Shown here in pieces: positions 32,562-43,124 of a DNA stretch of 64,000 nucleotides (the first letter of the stretch is position 1; every line of letters starts with the position of its first letter). The notes below the pieces were generated by a model. It worked only from the letters and a program-made list of their open reading frames with translations. It was not told where the DNA came from and searched no databases. The position numbers and the translations under genes are program-made. The stretch is from positions 9,231,414-9,295,413 of the forward strand of contig NC_134034.1 of NCBI RefSeq assembly GCF_964204645.1, in the 5' to 3' direction. The stretch comes from Tubulanus polymorphus. Its lineage: Eukaryota; Nemertea; Palaeonemertea; Tubulaniformes; Tubulanidae.

Positions 32562-33628
32562 TATATCTTCTACCTTGCATACAAAGTTTTAATGCATTTG
32601 TAACACTTAAGTCATTAAATTAGTATTCAAGTCATTTCTTTTTGTCCAATTCAATTATTTGCACACAGGTGACACAGAAATTTGGTTTAGAGACTGAGGA
32701 TGTTTGATGTATCAACTTTTATCAAAATGCGGCCTCGACTCCCTGCCCCATTAGAATTTCGCCAATTTTAGACTGCCTTAATAGCCACAATAACAACAAT
32801 TGTTTTCATTATAATATACGAGGAGTTTAAAGCAATCAATTTCGAATTTATCATAACAGTGCATGCCTGGCTTTATGTGCAAAGTATACTATGCGTTGGA
32901 ATTTTTGTGGCTATTAAAGTTTCTGCCAAATGTTTATCATTCAAACTTCTCGGTTAACCTTACACTGGATGCTGACCAGGGCCCCTAACTCCTTCCAAAC
33001 CAAAAATGTTTTTCAAGGTCCTTGGATTTTGAAAATTTTAAGGTTTAAGGCCTAGTTGTTATACAAACAGATTCTACTGAATTAAATGGTTTACCTGGAT
33101 AAACAGTACTGATTTAGGAGTCTTAAATTGTGATATGAAAGTGATGTATACACTCCTCGAAAAGTCCTTGAATTCTGGAATGACTGATCCGTAGGAACCC
33201 TGCTGATTGGAAACTGTTTCTCTGTTCCATGCCGCCCACAATTTTACTAAAGAGAATGCCATGAAAGGTATTACAGCAAAGGAACAAAATGTTATTATAA
33301 ACGTAAAATAAAATTTTTATTATGGAAATCCTCCATCATAAAATTATAAAAATATAAATGATAATATAATTTCCCCATTTTATCACGTAACCAAAATTTC
33401 CCTCATTTTTAGAACCGCTCCCCTTTCCGCAAATTCAAGCAGTATGTAATAGGATTGTGAAATGGTATAGTACGAGATATACCGTACCATAAGTCATTTA
33501 CAAATATTTTCAATCAATTCAGTGAAAACTGTAATGGACAACTGAAAAAAAACTTGAGGTAGTCAGACTTATGCGTACCTTTTATCATAAAACAGCATTT
33601 AAAATACTGTATTGAACAAGCTGGATCT

Positions 33629-34327
33629 TTACTTTTTTGAAATAGCACTTACAAAATCTTTGAACAAAGACATTTTTTCATTATGCATTTGCATGGCCAT
33701 GTCCTTGTCTATTTTACGTCGTTCCTCAGCTCTTTCTTCCATGGCCCCCAAATATTCAATTACTGTTGAAGCTGCTGATTTTTTTGACGTTCTACATTTA
33801 TCCGATGGAGAGATTTCATCGAGCTTTCGTTTTTTAACAATAGGTGATAATTCACTATCATCATCAGTAGATGAATCATGAAGAGGATTACTATCTCTAC
33901 TACTGAAAGTAACTGGATTTATATTTGCCGATTTTACACCAAGAGCGTCATCCAGCTCATTTTCATACACATAATCTTTGACATAGCCTGAACCCGATTT
34001 ATTTTTTGCATCTTTTACATTTTTATACCCTGTATTTATAGTTCTCCATCTACCCCTTATTTGCTCAGCACTAAAATCAAAATCATCATTCTGCATTTCT
34101 TTTGCAATCTTCATCCACAACATGGACTTACGCATCTTCCCTTCATTTACTTTATCAATATTTTTGCGATACAAATCGATCAACTTGAGGGTTGACTGTT
34201 TGGTCCATTTTCCACTTGCAGTACCAGCCTCGTCCACTATTACACTCCGAGTTTCGGAATCAGTTAGATTTTCAATTGACCCTGAAAAAATACCTAGTCT
34301 AATAACTTTGGAAGAATAAACCATCAC
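33629..34327 (-). CDS. Myb/SANT-like DNA-binding protein of Harbinger element
   Basis: An open frame of 232 codons. The central region WTKQSTLKLIDLYRKNID, then MLWMKIAKEM and IRGRWRTINTGYKNVKDAKN form a Myb/SANT-like trihelix. A low-complexity acidic linker and a basic region (KKRKLDEISP) follow, and the C-terminus is a helical EERAEERRKIDKDMAMQMHN segment. Harbinger elements encode such a protein to bind transposon ends and bring in the transposase. The first codons may be preceded by another exon because a splice-like boundary lies near 34280. Intact within this frame. Confidence 0.7.
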   Translation of the reverse strand: MMVYSSKVIRLGIFSGSIENLTDSETRSVIVDEAGTASGKWTKQSTLKLIDLYRKNIDKVNEGKMRKSMLWMKIAKEMQNDDFDFSAEQIRGRWRTINTGYKNVKDAKNKSGSGYVKDYVYENELDDALGVKSANINPVTFSSRDSNPLHDSSTDDDSELSPIVKKRKLDEISPSDKCRTSKKSAASTVIEYLGAMEERAEERRKIDKDMAMQMHNEKMSLFKDFVSAISKK

Positions 34328-34329
34328 AT

Positions 34330-36385
34330 GTTTTTAAATACTTTGCAACCAAATCCTTTCCCAATTTTAAAAAAATAATGTTTTGTTGATTTTCTGCAGT
34401 ATTCCAATGTTAATGCTTCTTGACTTCCTTATTGCCAACTGCCAAATGAATCTACTAAAATATTAAATTTGGCCACGATGCCCCTGAAATATATGTTTAA
34501 TATGCAGTTAGATAGAAAACATTCGAATATGATGCATATATACATACCTGAAGTTGATGCTTCTTTATTTTCAATATGAAATGCTACACCGGCATCTTGC
34601 GTTTCTCCTATAATTTAATCAAGGCGACAAATTTAAAACTGGAATTTTGACACGTACAACTTACAAAACCGTTCAAAAAGTGAAAACGGGCCTCTAGCCA
34701 GGTAGAGTGATTCTTTAAAAATATGCATACCGGTGCCACCCTGTGCACAAAACGTATCATAATTTCGTAGCAGAGTTTTCAGAATACATGTATCTAAAAA
34801 TATTACATAAACAAGAAATCAACATGTACTGACATGTATCAACATGTACGAGATAATGAAGATTAGAGTTAACTACAAAACTCCATGAATTAAAAGTCAT
34901 CTAAATATTTAAATCATTAGTTGAAAAAGGCAAGTCATGAATTAACCTAAATTACCATATTCATTGTGGCACAGTTAAGTCGACTTATTATGAAAAGTTA
35001 CACTAAACACAAGTAACACTACGACACTGAATTGATTCTGCATTCATTCTAATGAGGTTCAGTATGCCGCCACAGCTTATCCCTTACCTCTTTGATGAAT
35101 TATTCTATTATAGATATCATTTTCGACGACAAGTGTTATCGTCTGGCCATTCCTCTCAATCGTTAAGGCTTTTGTTGAACCAAGGTTGTCCTGGCCAGAA
35201 GGTGCTCTGTAAATATAAATTAATCCTACAAAATTAATTTAATTTTTTTAAGCTACTATTTAAAAAAAATTAAACCTTCGGCCTATAGATACATAACCCT
35301 ATTTTTTTCCAATTGCCATGTTATAAAGAAGCAAGGTAAAAGTGCAGATCCGCACCTCTCGTGATCGACGCAATCTACTGAATGACTGAATCCAGGCTAA
35401 AATCTTTCTAATGATGATATCTTAAAATTTACCAATAATAGCAATGTACTGAATTGAATTGCTGATGTCTGATGACATTTTGAATCTGAAACAATGATAT
35501 CTAATGTAATTGATTGAACCGTTTATGCAAAGCGGTGTGGATCTGCACTTTTACCAGAAGAAACTTAGGCCTGCCCTTAGGAGGTTAAGTGATCTGTAAA
35601 TGGAATACTGCTACTTTTTAATAAATAAAATTGCATTGGATTGAATTTGTTTGATTACAGGCTAAGTTGAAAAAACGTCGCCGATGGACGGATGAGGCGC
35701 ATATATTATTGCGCGTCGGATGTCTATGATCAATAGAATGCAAACCTGGATAACAATATACAAATATGTCTTTTCCAACAAGAAAATAGAGAAGATAGGT
35801 AGAAAATAATAGGATTCATACCGCACTGTCACACGTTCGGTCGCCATGTTGGCTCCACACAAAATCCGAAACACACCACCTCGACAGAAAGGAGGTTTCG
35901 GAGACTCCAAAAAGTCACGTGACCAATAAAAGAGTACGATTGGAGGCAAACGGATTCTCCGATCTGATAAAAGAGTTCGCCCCAAGGTATGTATCAAATT
36001 ACCTTGACAAAACAAAAGTCTGCAACTCCCAACGGGTCACGAGAACCGTAAAACCCAAAGGCTATTCAGACACACGCACAATGTAGTATCATATTATGAC
36101 CAATGCCAAATTGATATGGCGAAAAAACAAAGATTCTTTGCGTCTGTGGCTTTCGTGATATCGATGCTTGCACGATGTAGAATCTGGTCAATTTAAAAAG
36201 AAAAAGTTGCGAAGAAAATTTCACACATTTTGATTTGAAATTAGAGAGCTTAGTGGCGCAGAAGGGACGTTTTTCATCAATACGTCAAATATTTTTCTTT
36301 ACAACTTGTCGCGTGTGTTCGATACATTAGATGTCTGTCAGTTGTTAAAACGGATGACGAACTCCATCATTATTTGCGCAAGACG
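34330..36385. other. Intergenic stretch with a MITE
   Basis: Apart from the MITE at 35335-35555, no gene or repeat was recognised. The stretch 35660-36015 holds a minus-strand frame without family likeness. Confidence 0.5.
35335..35555. mobile_element. MITE with 22-bp terminal inverted repeats
   Basis: Left end GGTAAAAGTGCAGATCCGCACC; the right end at 35534-35555 is its inverse with one or two mismatches. The 177 bp between are AT-rich and non-coding. This is a typical non-autonomous DNA transposon footprint; no clear target duplication was identified. Confidence 0.75.
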
Positions 36386-36387
36386 AA

Positions 36388-37371
36388 ATGAACGCCACAC
36401 AGGCTGAACTTGTAGACGAGATAGACTATTCATACGCGTCCGGGTTTATCGAACATTTTGCGCAGACGGCAACCGGTCAAAACTTGTGGTTCTTCGTGTA
36501 TTACTTCGCGATCGGATTTCCACTAGGAATCACGGGTAATACTCTATCGCTGATCGTCATGTTAACGAAGCGCATGCGCAAGTATTCGTACGCGTCGTTT
36601 TTGGCCGCATTGGCGTTTTACGACAACCTCATGTGCTGTATCTATCTCATCGCTTGGATCAACGCCATAATTTACATTCTCAATCGCGTCGTATATTTTC
36701 GTTTCACTTCGACCGCCGTTTGCTTTTTCATGGAGTACATTTACGATTTCGCTCTGAACGGCAGTATGTGGTGCGTGGTCGTCATCAGTATGGAGCGGTT
36801 CGTTATAGTATGTTTCCCGTTGAAAGGACGCCAGATTTGCACGTGTAAAACGGCTCGAATTCTGATGCTAGTTTTGCCCGTGTGCGTGTCCATATACTGC
36901 TATATTTCAAACATCATTCACGAATATCGACCGGGTTTCGGGTGTTTCATAACCGCAGACGAGCGCCGTATCGATTATATCCAAGGATCGCTAGACTATA
37001 TCATTCCCGGAGTATTAATCCTATGTTTTAACGTCGCTATTATAGTTATGTCGACGCGAAGTAGAGGACTAGGAAGCGGTGGGGGTAAGGACGATAAAAT
37101 CAGACGAATAACGGTAACTTTAGTGATTTTAGCCTTGGTGTTTTTAGCGTTCATGGCTCCGGTCGGCGTGATAGCGATGATGATAACGTTTTGGCCGTTA
37201 AAGATGGCCTATCTAGGCCCGGTGTTCAACACGGCAACGATCGTTATGCCGATCAATTTTATGGTGAATTTCTACATATATGTTTTAACAGGTTCGGAAA
37301 TTCGGTTGGCGCTGCGTGACCTGTTCAATTTATCGAATTCTAAATCTGAATGTCTCCGGAAACCTCAGTGA
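36388..37371 (+). CDS. Class A (rhodopsin-like) G protein-coupled receptor
   Basis: An intact intronless frame of 327 residues. The extracellular start MNATQAELVDEIDYSY carries an N-glycosylation site (NAT). Seven hydrophobic segments are visible: TM1 with GITGNTLSLIVML (GN motif), TM2 LAALAFYDN, TM3 ending SMERFVIVCFPL (ERF in place of DRY), TM4-TM6 (VILALVFLAFMAPVG), and TM7 NFMVNFYIYVLTGSEIR (variant of NPxxY). Cysteines in TM3 (VCFF) and the second loop (GFGCF) can form the usual disulphide. The short tail ends SECLRKPQ. It resembles orphan and peptide-type receptors expanded in lophotrochozoans; the ligand is unknown. The coding region is richer in G+C than its surroundings. Confidence 0.9.
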   Translation: MNATQAELVDEIDYSYASGFIEHFAQTATGQNLWFFVYYFAIGFPLGITGNTLSLIVMLTKRMRKYSYASFLAALAFYDNLMCCIYLIAWINAIIYILNRVVYFRFTSTAVCFFMEYIYDFALNGSMWCVVVISMERFVIVCFPLKGRQICTCKTARILMLVLPVCVSIYCYISNIIHEYRPGFGCFITADERRIDYIQGSLDYIIPGVLILCFNVAIIVMSTRSRGLGSGGGKDDKIRRITVTLVILALVFLAFMAPVGVIAMMITFWPLKMAYLGPVFNTATIVMPINFMVNFYIYVLTGSEIRLALRDLFNLSNSKSECLRKPQ

Positions 37372-38504
37372 ATTTTCAATGTTTCTCGTTGACGTAAAAT
37401 CACTCGCATTTTTCCTTGTCTGCGATGCTGCGAAAACGAATTATTTATCTACATACCGGTAAGGCCAAAAAAGTTCACACCTTGTTTCTCATTTCTGGCT
37501 TGGTGAAAAAATCTTAGGCTTACAGACCCGTTAAATAAAAACTTGGTTTAAAAGAAGGAAAATAAAAGCCTTTCGGACGGGTATCGGCATTTCTTCCTGC
37601 CGTTTTTAACTTTATCGGGGTTTGAGCTTACCGGTATAGGTCACGAGTTTGGTTACAAAGTTGAAATGTTATCTCACGGCTGTTGAGCAGTGACGAGTAA
37701 ACAATTGTCGTGTGTCGGATAAATTTGTTTGAAAAAATATATCAAATGTGGTGTTGTGCGTGAAATTGGACACATGCACACTAGATCCAAAGGCGGATCC
37801 AACCGGTGAATTTGACTATATTCCTCAAATTTATTGCTCAATGATAAGCCTGCTCATTAAAGGGAGGTATGGGGTTCCTCCCCAAGAAAAAATTGAAAAA
37901 TGACTCCTTGTTTTTATTCTGGACCTGTCAGATCAAGTACTTCTAGACAATACGTTTTTCCTACTATATTCTGGAATACAGTGGAATGATTGAATCCGCC
38001 CCTGAGATCTCTCTGCCTTCGCGTCAATCAGTCAAGATATTCGAGGCATGTTGAAGACTAAAATATGTTTTTTCACAATGTTTCCATTCAGTGAGAGTAC
38101 ATGTAAAGCGTAGTAATGATTTCTCGGTTTTGGTGTTCAATGAATGCCCACAAACATCTGTATGACATATTTTACTTGTAAAAGCTGGTTATCTCCGCTT
38201 TGAAGAAACTGAGAAATGTTGCTTCCAAAAAATTTTTATTAAAAAAAAATATTGCATGCGTGGTAAATATTTCCAAAACTTCATGTTTTTTTTAAATGAA
38301 TAGGAATAAAAACAATTGTTGCCGAGTCATTTACTGGGATTTTGAAAATAAGAATAAGATATTATTTTTTGGCCTAATCAATATCGTGGTAGATATGTTA
38401 ACTGGAAGATGGCTTTTTACATTTTACATTCTAAGCCACGAAAAGAATCGATGGGTAGCTGACATACGGCAGAGAAACGAACATGATACATGTAAAATAT
38501 CTAA

Positions 38505-38830
38505 ACACGGCCCCACGATCCCAGCTTCTCTATATTAGTTGAATCTACCCTTGGCCCGACGATCCCAGCCTCTTTACGTTAGACGAATCTACCTCTGGCC
38601 CCACGATCCCCAAGTCTCTTTAAGTGAATCTACACACTGTCCGACTATCTCAGCCTCTTTATATTAGGCTAATTTATATTTGGCCTCACGATACCCCAGC
38701 CTCTTTACATTAGGTTAATCTACCTTTGGCCCCACGATACCAGCCTCTTTATTTAGACAAATCTACCTTTGGCCCCACGATACCCCAGCCTCTTTAAATT
38801 AGGTGAATCTACACACAGCCCTACGATCCC
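38505..38830. repeat. Diverged minisatellite of about 45 bp units
   Basis: About seven copies of a unit built on CCCACGATCCCAGCCTCTTTA then (T)TAGGTGAATCTACCTTTGG. The phrase CAGCCTCTTT recurs at 38565, 38651, 38697, 38741 and 38786, giving 44-46 bp steps. Non-coding. Confidence 0.8.
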
Positions 38831-39464
38831 AAAAACAGATGTTGCATCTTTTTGAGCTCCTAGATGCAGATGCTTATACGTGGATAGTGGAATTTTCAAA
38901 GGCAAAAATACTCCCCACTTGCAGACATTACATTTAGAGCGATAGCATGTGCAGTTGCCGGTGTCATGGGACCAAATACCGTAGTGGAGACGAATGGCGG
39001 GGCTATCGAGATATCCGTGAATACCTTCCTTCCATGCGTTTGTTACAGTGGGGGCGGGAAGTTTATGATCATGTTTTCAGGTCAGCAGGTAATGTCTTCA
39101 AAGAATTTCACTCTCGCATTGATTAAAAAACTTGTCATTCGACACATAATTGTGATAACAATAGTGGTATCATCGACTTAATATACGTGTACTTAGATAT
39201 TGTTATCATTTGAATTTGGTATACGGTCCGTGTTCCGTTCCGCTCCGTTTCGTTCCATTCCGTTCCGGTAATTACAGTAAGCCTCCCCACGATGGGACGG
39301 CCTTTGAAGTGTTGCCCGCACACTGTAAGCAGCAAGCAGGATTCGACCCACTTGTCACTCAGCACTGATAGTTGATGCAACAGCAGGGCAGCATAACGTC
39401 TTATCTCACGCAACTACTGAATGTCCATTTCAACGATAAAAGTCTTCTTAGGACTTGGTTTGAG

Positions 39465-39500
39465 CAGGGAAGTGTGATGAGATCTCATCACACTTCCCTG
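39465..39500. repeat. Perfect 36-bp palindrome
   Basis: CAGGGAAGTGTGATGAGA is followed immediately by its exact inverse complement with no spacer. It lies about 120 bp beyond the 3' end of the minus-strand gene that ends at 39619, so it could be a terminator hairpin or a transposon scar. Confidence 0.9.
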
Positions 39501-39618
39501 GAATACCTAAATATTTGTTTGTTCTCTTTGTTGTAAAACTAAAGATCTTTTGAGGTGTAAAAGAACAAATTGACGTGATAATTGCAATGCGGATGATAAT
39601 GATACGATCACAACGCAC

Positions 39619-41660
39619 TTAAGAGCTTATTATGAATTGTAACACAGTTTCGGCAGGGATTACCTTTCGAATTTTTACGTGAGGGAACTGTTCTCGCCAA
39701 ATCTGGTAAAACGTCGATGACTTGCAGAATTTTTCGGCCGAATCTTCTTTACATTTCTTATAAAGGCGCCAAACGTCAATCTTTCTACTTGCCTGGGGTA
39801 GCCAAGCTTCTTGTTTATGTGGAGCAAATTCTGCATTCATATTTAGATACTCTTCAAGCCAGGTAGCTGCTTCATTGTATCGTTGAGTATGACATCGTCC
39901 TAATTGTTTGTTTGACAATCCTTTTACAATTCTGTAGAAAGAATTTTTATTCAGTCCATGAGCTAGAAGCCAAGCTTGCTGACAGACGTAATCCCCACTT
40001 ATTATATATCTTGATGGATGTGAAGAATCTTTGTTTATATTCTTTACACTATCTCGCACATATTGATTCCTATCTTTCTGCAGTCGACCCCAAAAATCCT
40101 CTCGTATTCTTCTGACACTTTCAATCGTAAATTTGTCGGTGCATCTCTGTCTAGAACAACATTTTTTGAAGGCCTTTGAAATAGCCGCTGCACTTGTCTT
40201 CTTAGCAACATTAGTTTCTCTGTACCTCCATTCACCTAAAGTGTAAAACTGTTTTGTGAAACTTTTCCGCTAGATAGTTTGAATAAGTTATACTATATAA
40301 TATACTTGTCCGAGAACACGTACATACCTCTATAGTATGTTTTCTTTACTTGAGGGCTGATCATGCTGTTATTGAAATCCACTGCATTTTGAAAGGATAT
40401 ATTGTGTCCTCCCTCTTCCTGGTTCACTGTGTAATTTGTATGAATAGGATAAGCGTTAACTCATAATTAAGAAGAAAAATATTAGAATGAAGTGAGTTGA
40501 CTAATCGGTGATTCTTGCCTTCGATGATTAACGAGCTACATGATGAATATGCACTTTTGGTGTCGGAAACATCTTTTTCATATTCTGTTAAACCTAAATG
40601 ACAAAAAGTTGGTTTTAGCTCGGAAAAACGAAATTGAAAATACCGACATAAAAACCGTTAGGTTCCTGTTAGTATAGAATTCGCAATAACATTCTTACCA
40701 TCGAGCGATGACAAACAGTGAAGGGAACTTAAATTCGTGTTTCCATCAAGGGATGAACAAGATGACTCTGGATCTGAATATCCGTCTTCACAAGTACATG
40801 TAAATTAAAATATTGAATGTACATTGAATCCCTATTGCAAAACTGTGAGAAATACGTGGGAAAATAGTCAATTCCATCGTCCAACGCAGTAAATACTTTG
40901 TTTATGCTTCAATTTGTTTAACTTAGCAGACTTTTCGGGGATAGAGGAAGACACTACAGATAAAGTACTAACCGGATAGTTTATCTTTCTTTTTTGGAGT
41001 ACTTGCAACAATTCTTTTCGATGTCGTTTTGCTGAAGCCTACCGGATTACAACAAGATAACTTCAATACTGTATAGGTTAATACGCATCGAACAAAAATG
41101 AAGAGGCATTGATAAGAAATCAATTAAACTACCTGGTATATTTTCTACTGGGCCTGTTTCAAAATCATAAATACTGTAGGTTTCTTCTATGGAAATTAAG
41201 AAAGTTTTTGTTTTAAACATAAGTATGAAAATTAAGAGAAGTATGAGAAAATACAGAGATTTCAAAAACCCACCATTAAAACTGGGTTGGTACGAGGATT
41301 CGTCATTGACATCGTCAACTAAATGTATATGATTTAATATATAACGGTTTTAAATCGTATGGACATAAAAAAACAATTCATTCAGTCACTGATAGTCTAT
41401 TTTACCTGTAAAGCTAGGTTCGTATATCGACTTATCTTCACTTGCTGATAACAGCCTGTCAGCTATTTAAAACATAATTTGGTCAATTATGGCACAAGAC
41501 CAGCTATAAAAAGACTGAAGAATCACAAAGTAGGCCTACGGGTAATCGTTGGTTCAGAAATGTGTAACCGAACAAAACTTACTATTTGAATGGAAGCTCG
41601 AATGATATATCGATTCGTCGTGATTAGCAGTGAATAACGGAGCCGGGTCTGCTTAAATAT
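39619..41660 (-). CDS. Many-exon gene with short repeated exons, function unknown
   Basis: The 3' portion (39619-40235) encodes TEKLMLLRRQVQRLFQRPSK, an apparent one-base shift near 40090, then a region with GDYVCQQAWLLAHGLNKNSF, likely a helix-turn-helix, and RLYKKCKEDS, ending at 39619. Upstream lie at least eight short exons with GT-AG borders, for example near 41600 (HDESIYHSSF), 41440 (EDKSIYEPSF), 41310 (NDESSYQPSF), 41160 (EETYSIYDFETG), 41000, 40750, 40530 and 40400. The repeated D-E-S-x-Y-x-x-SF phrase suggests exon duplication. The CxxxxLxxHGLxKxxxYRI segment recalls proteins of unclear function common in invertebrate mobile elements. It is divergent from the gene starting at 43125; a first exon near 42480 is possible but unproven. 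Confidence 0.45.
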
Positions 41661-41664
41661 GAAT

Positions 41665-43045
41665 AAATAGAATTCCTTCGTGTATTTCATAGCCTTTGAA
41701 AGAAGTATCAGTTACTAGCAAAGAGACCGTTCTGGGCGGGTTTAATCATAATTGAGTTTGAGTTGATTATTTTGCATTTCGTGTCGAGAACAACGGGTAT
41801 TTTTCATCTTAAAAATTGGTCCCGCTTATTCATCGAACTCGGATTACATGTGCCCGTTGAGACCGGGTCTTTTACAGGTGTTTATACACCGGTCCTTCAC
41901 CAACTAAATATGTCCCGTGCCCGGTGGAGGCCGCCTGTAGCAAAACTGTAGCAAAAGATATGCAGCATTAGTGAGACAAATATATTCCCTACGCTACTGC
42001 GATTTTTGCTTGAGTTATAAGTCATTGAGGTTGTAGGTAAAAATCCCCTGAGTATTTGTTTGACAAAATAGCCTTTGGATATTTCAAACAGTGCAAATAA
42101 TCGCTAAGACAGATCATTATGTTAAACCAATGAATACAGTAATCTCTCCCTGCAGAGAAGGCAGGTCAGCCACGTGTCTGTAGGCAAGCAGCTGGATGTA
42201 GCGGGCAACTGTTTATTTTGCTCAGAGCACGCAGTGACGTCACACAGAGTGACCAAAATTAAATGGTCCAAAAATCTACCTAAACTTTATCGTATCCACA
42301 CACAATCGATTCTTAAACTTACACGCGGTCAGTGCCTTTCATTTGGTACGAAAAAACCTGTTAATCCAAAGCACACAGACCGTGCCAATCCGTGACAAAG
42401 TTTCGGCGTTTGTCTCCTATAGAAAAGATTAACTGTGATAATTATGAGATGGACGTTATTAACCTATACTTACCCATTTTGAAGTATTTTCTATTTTACT
42501 CGAAATAAGTGGTTGTTTTACTGATATAGAAAAGCATTGTGTACTGTATTTCATACGACACTGGTTGCAAAAGGTTCCGTTGAAAAACTAGTTTTCCATA
42601 CGTTTTATGATAAAATGGACACCTTGAATATAATATCCAAGTTCGCTACGTTAAACCTTTGAATGACTAACCAACATAAAGTTTAACAATTAGCAACATA
42701 GATGCTTGAAGGGATTTTAGATTGTAATGTGCTCAAAACATTATAAAAACAGCAGATGTTCTGCCAAAATGTTTCTCTTAACTTAAGGCACATTTTCGAC
42801 CACTCATGTCTCGGTTCTTTGGCATGTGCTTTTGCAATATTCACAATTGTTTGTTCACATCGTGTCAAAATGCATTAACGATTAATTGTTTACTTCGTGT
42901 CATTTTGATATGTTTAACGAGCAATTAACTCAATGTTTAACTAACTATGCATTAAATCTGCTCATCGTCATATTCATCAATAATTGAACTGCACTACTAA
43001 TTAAGAGGCCCTTTATTCAATCGTAAATTCGGGTTTTGCCAATAG
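41665..43045. other. Spacer between two divergent multi-exon genes
   Basis: No exon can be supported here apart from a possible ATGG|GTAAGT start-exon donor on the minus strand near 42478. The region would hold the promoters of both flanking genes. Confidence 0.4.
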
Positions 43046-43049
43046 TGGA

Positions 43050-43056
43050 TATAAAT
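43050..43056 (+). promoter_or_regulatory. TATA-box-like motif
   Basis: TATAAAT 70-75 bp upstream of the ATG at 43125, at a sensible distance for a TATA box with a short 5' leader. Confidence 0.35.
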
Positions 43057-43124
43057 GAGCGAGTTCAAGTAACACATTTTAACAGAAACCGTTTGCCTGA
43101 ATCGGATATTTCGATATTTTTGAA

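Larger units (their letters stand above)
37400..39600. other. Intergenic stretch with minisatellite and decayed MITE
   Basis: No gene recognised. A decayed MITE with GGCGGATCCAACC (about 37793) and GAATCCGCCCCTGAG (about 37994) ends is present. The minisatellite and palindrome are listed separately. Confidence 0.5.
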
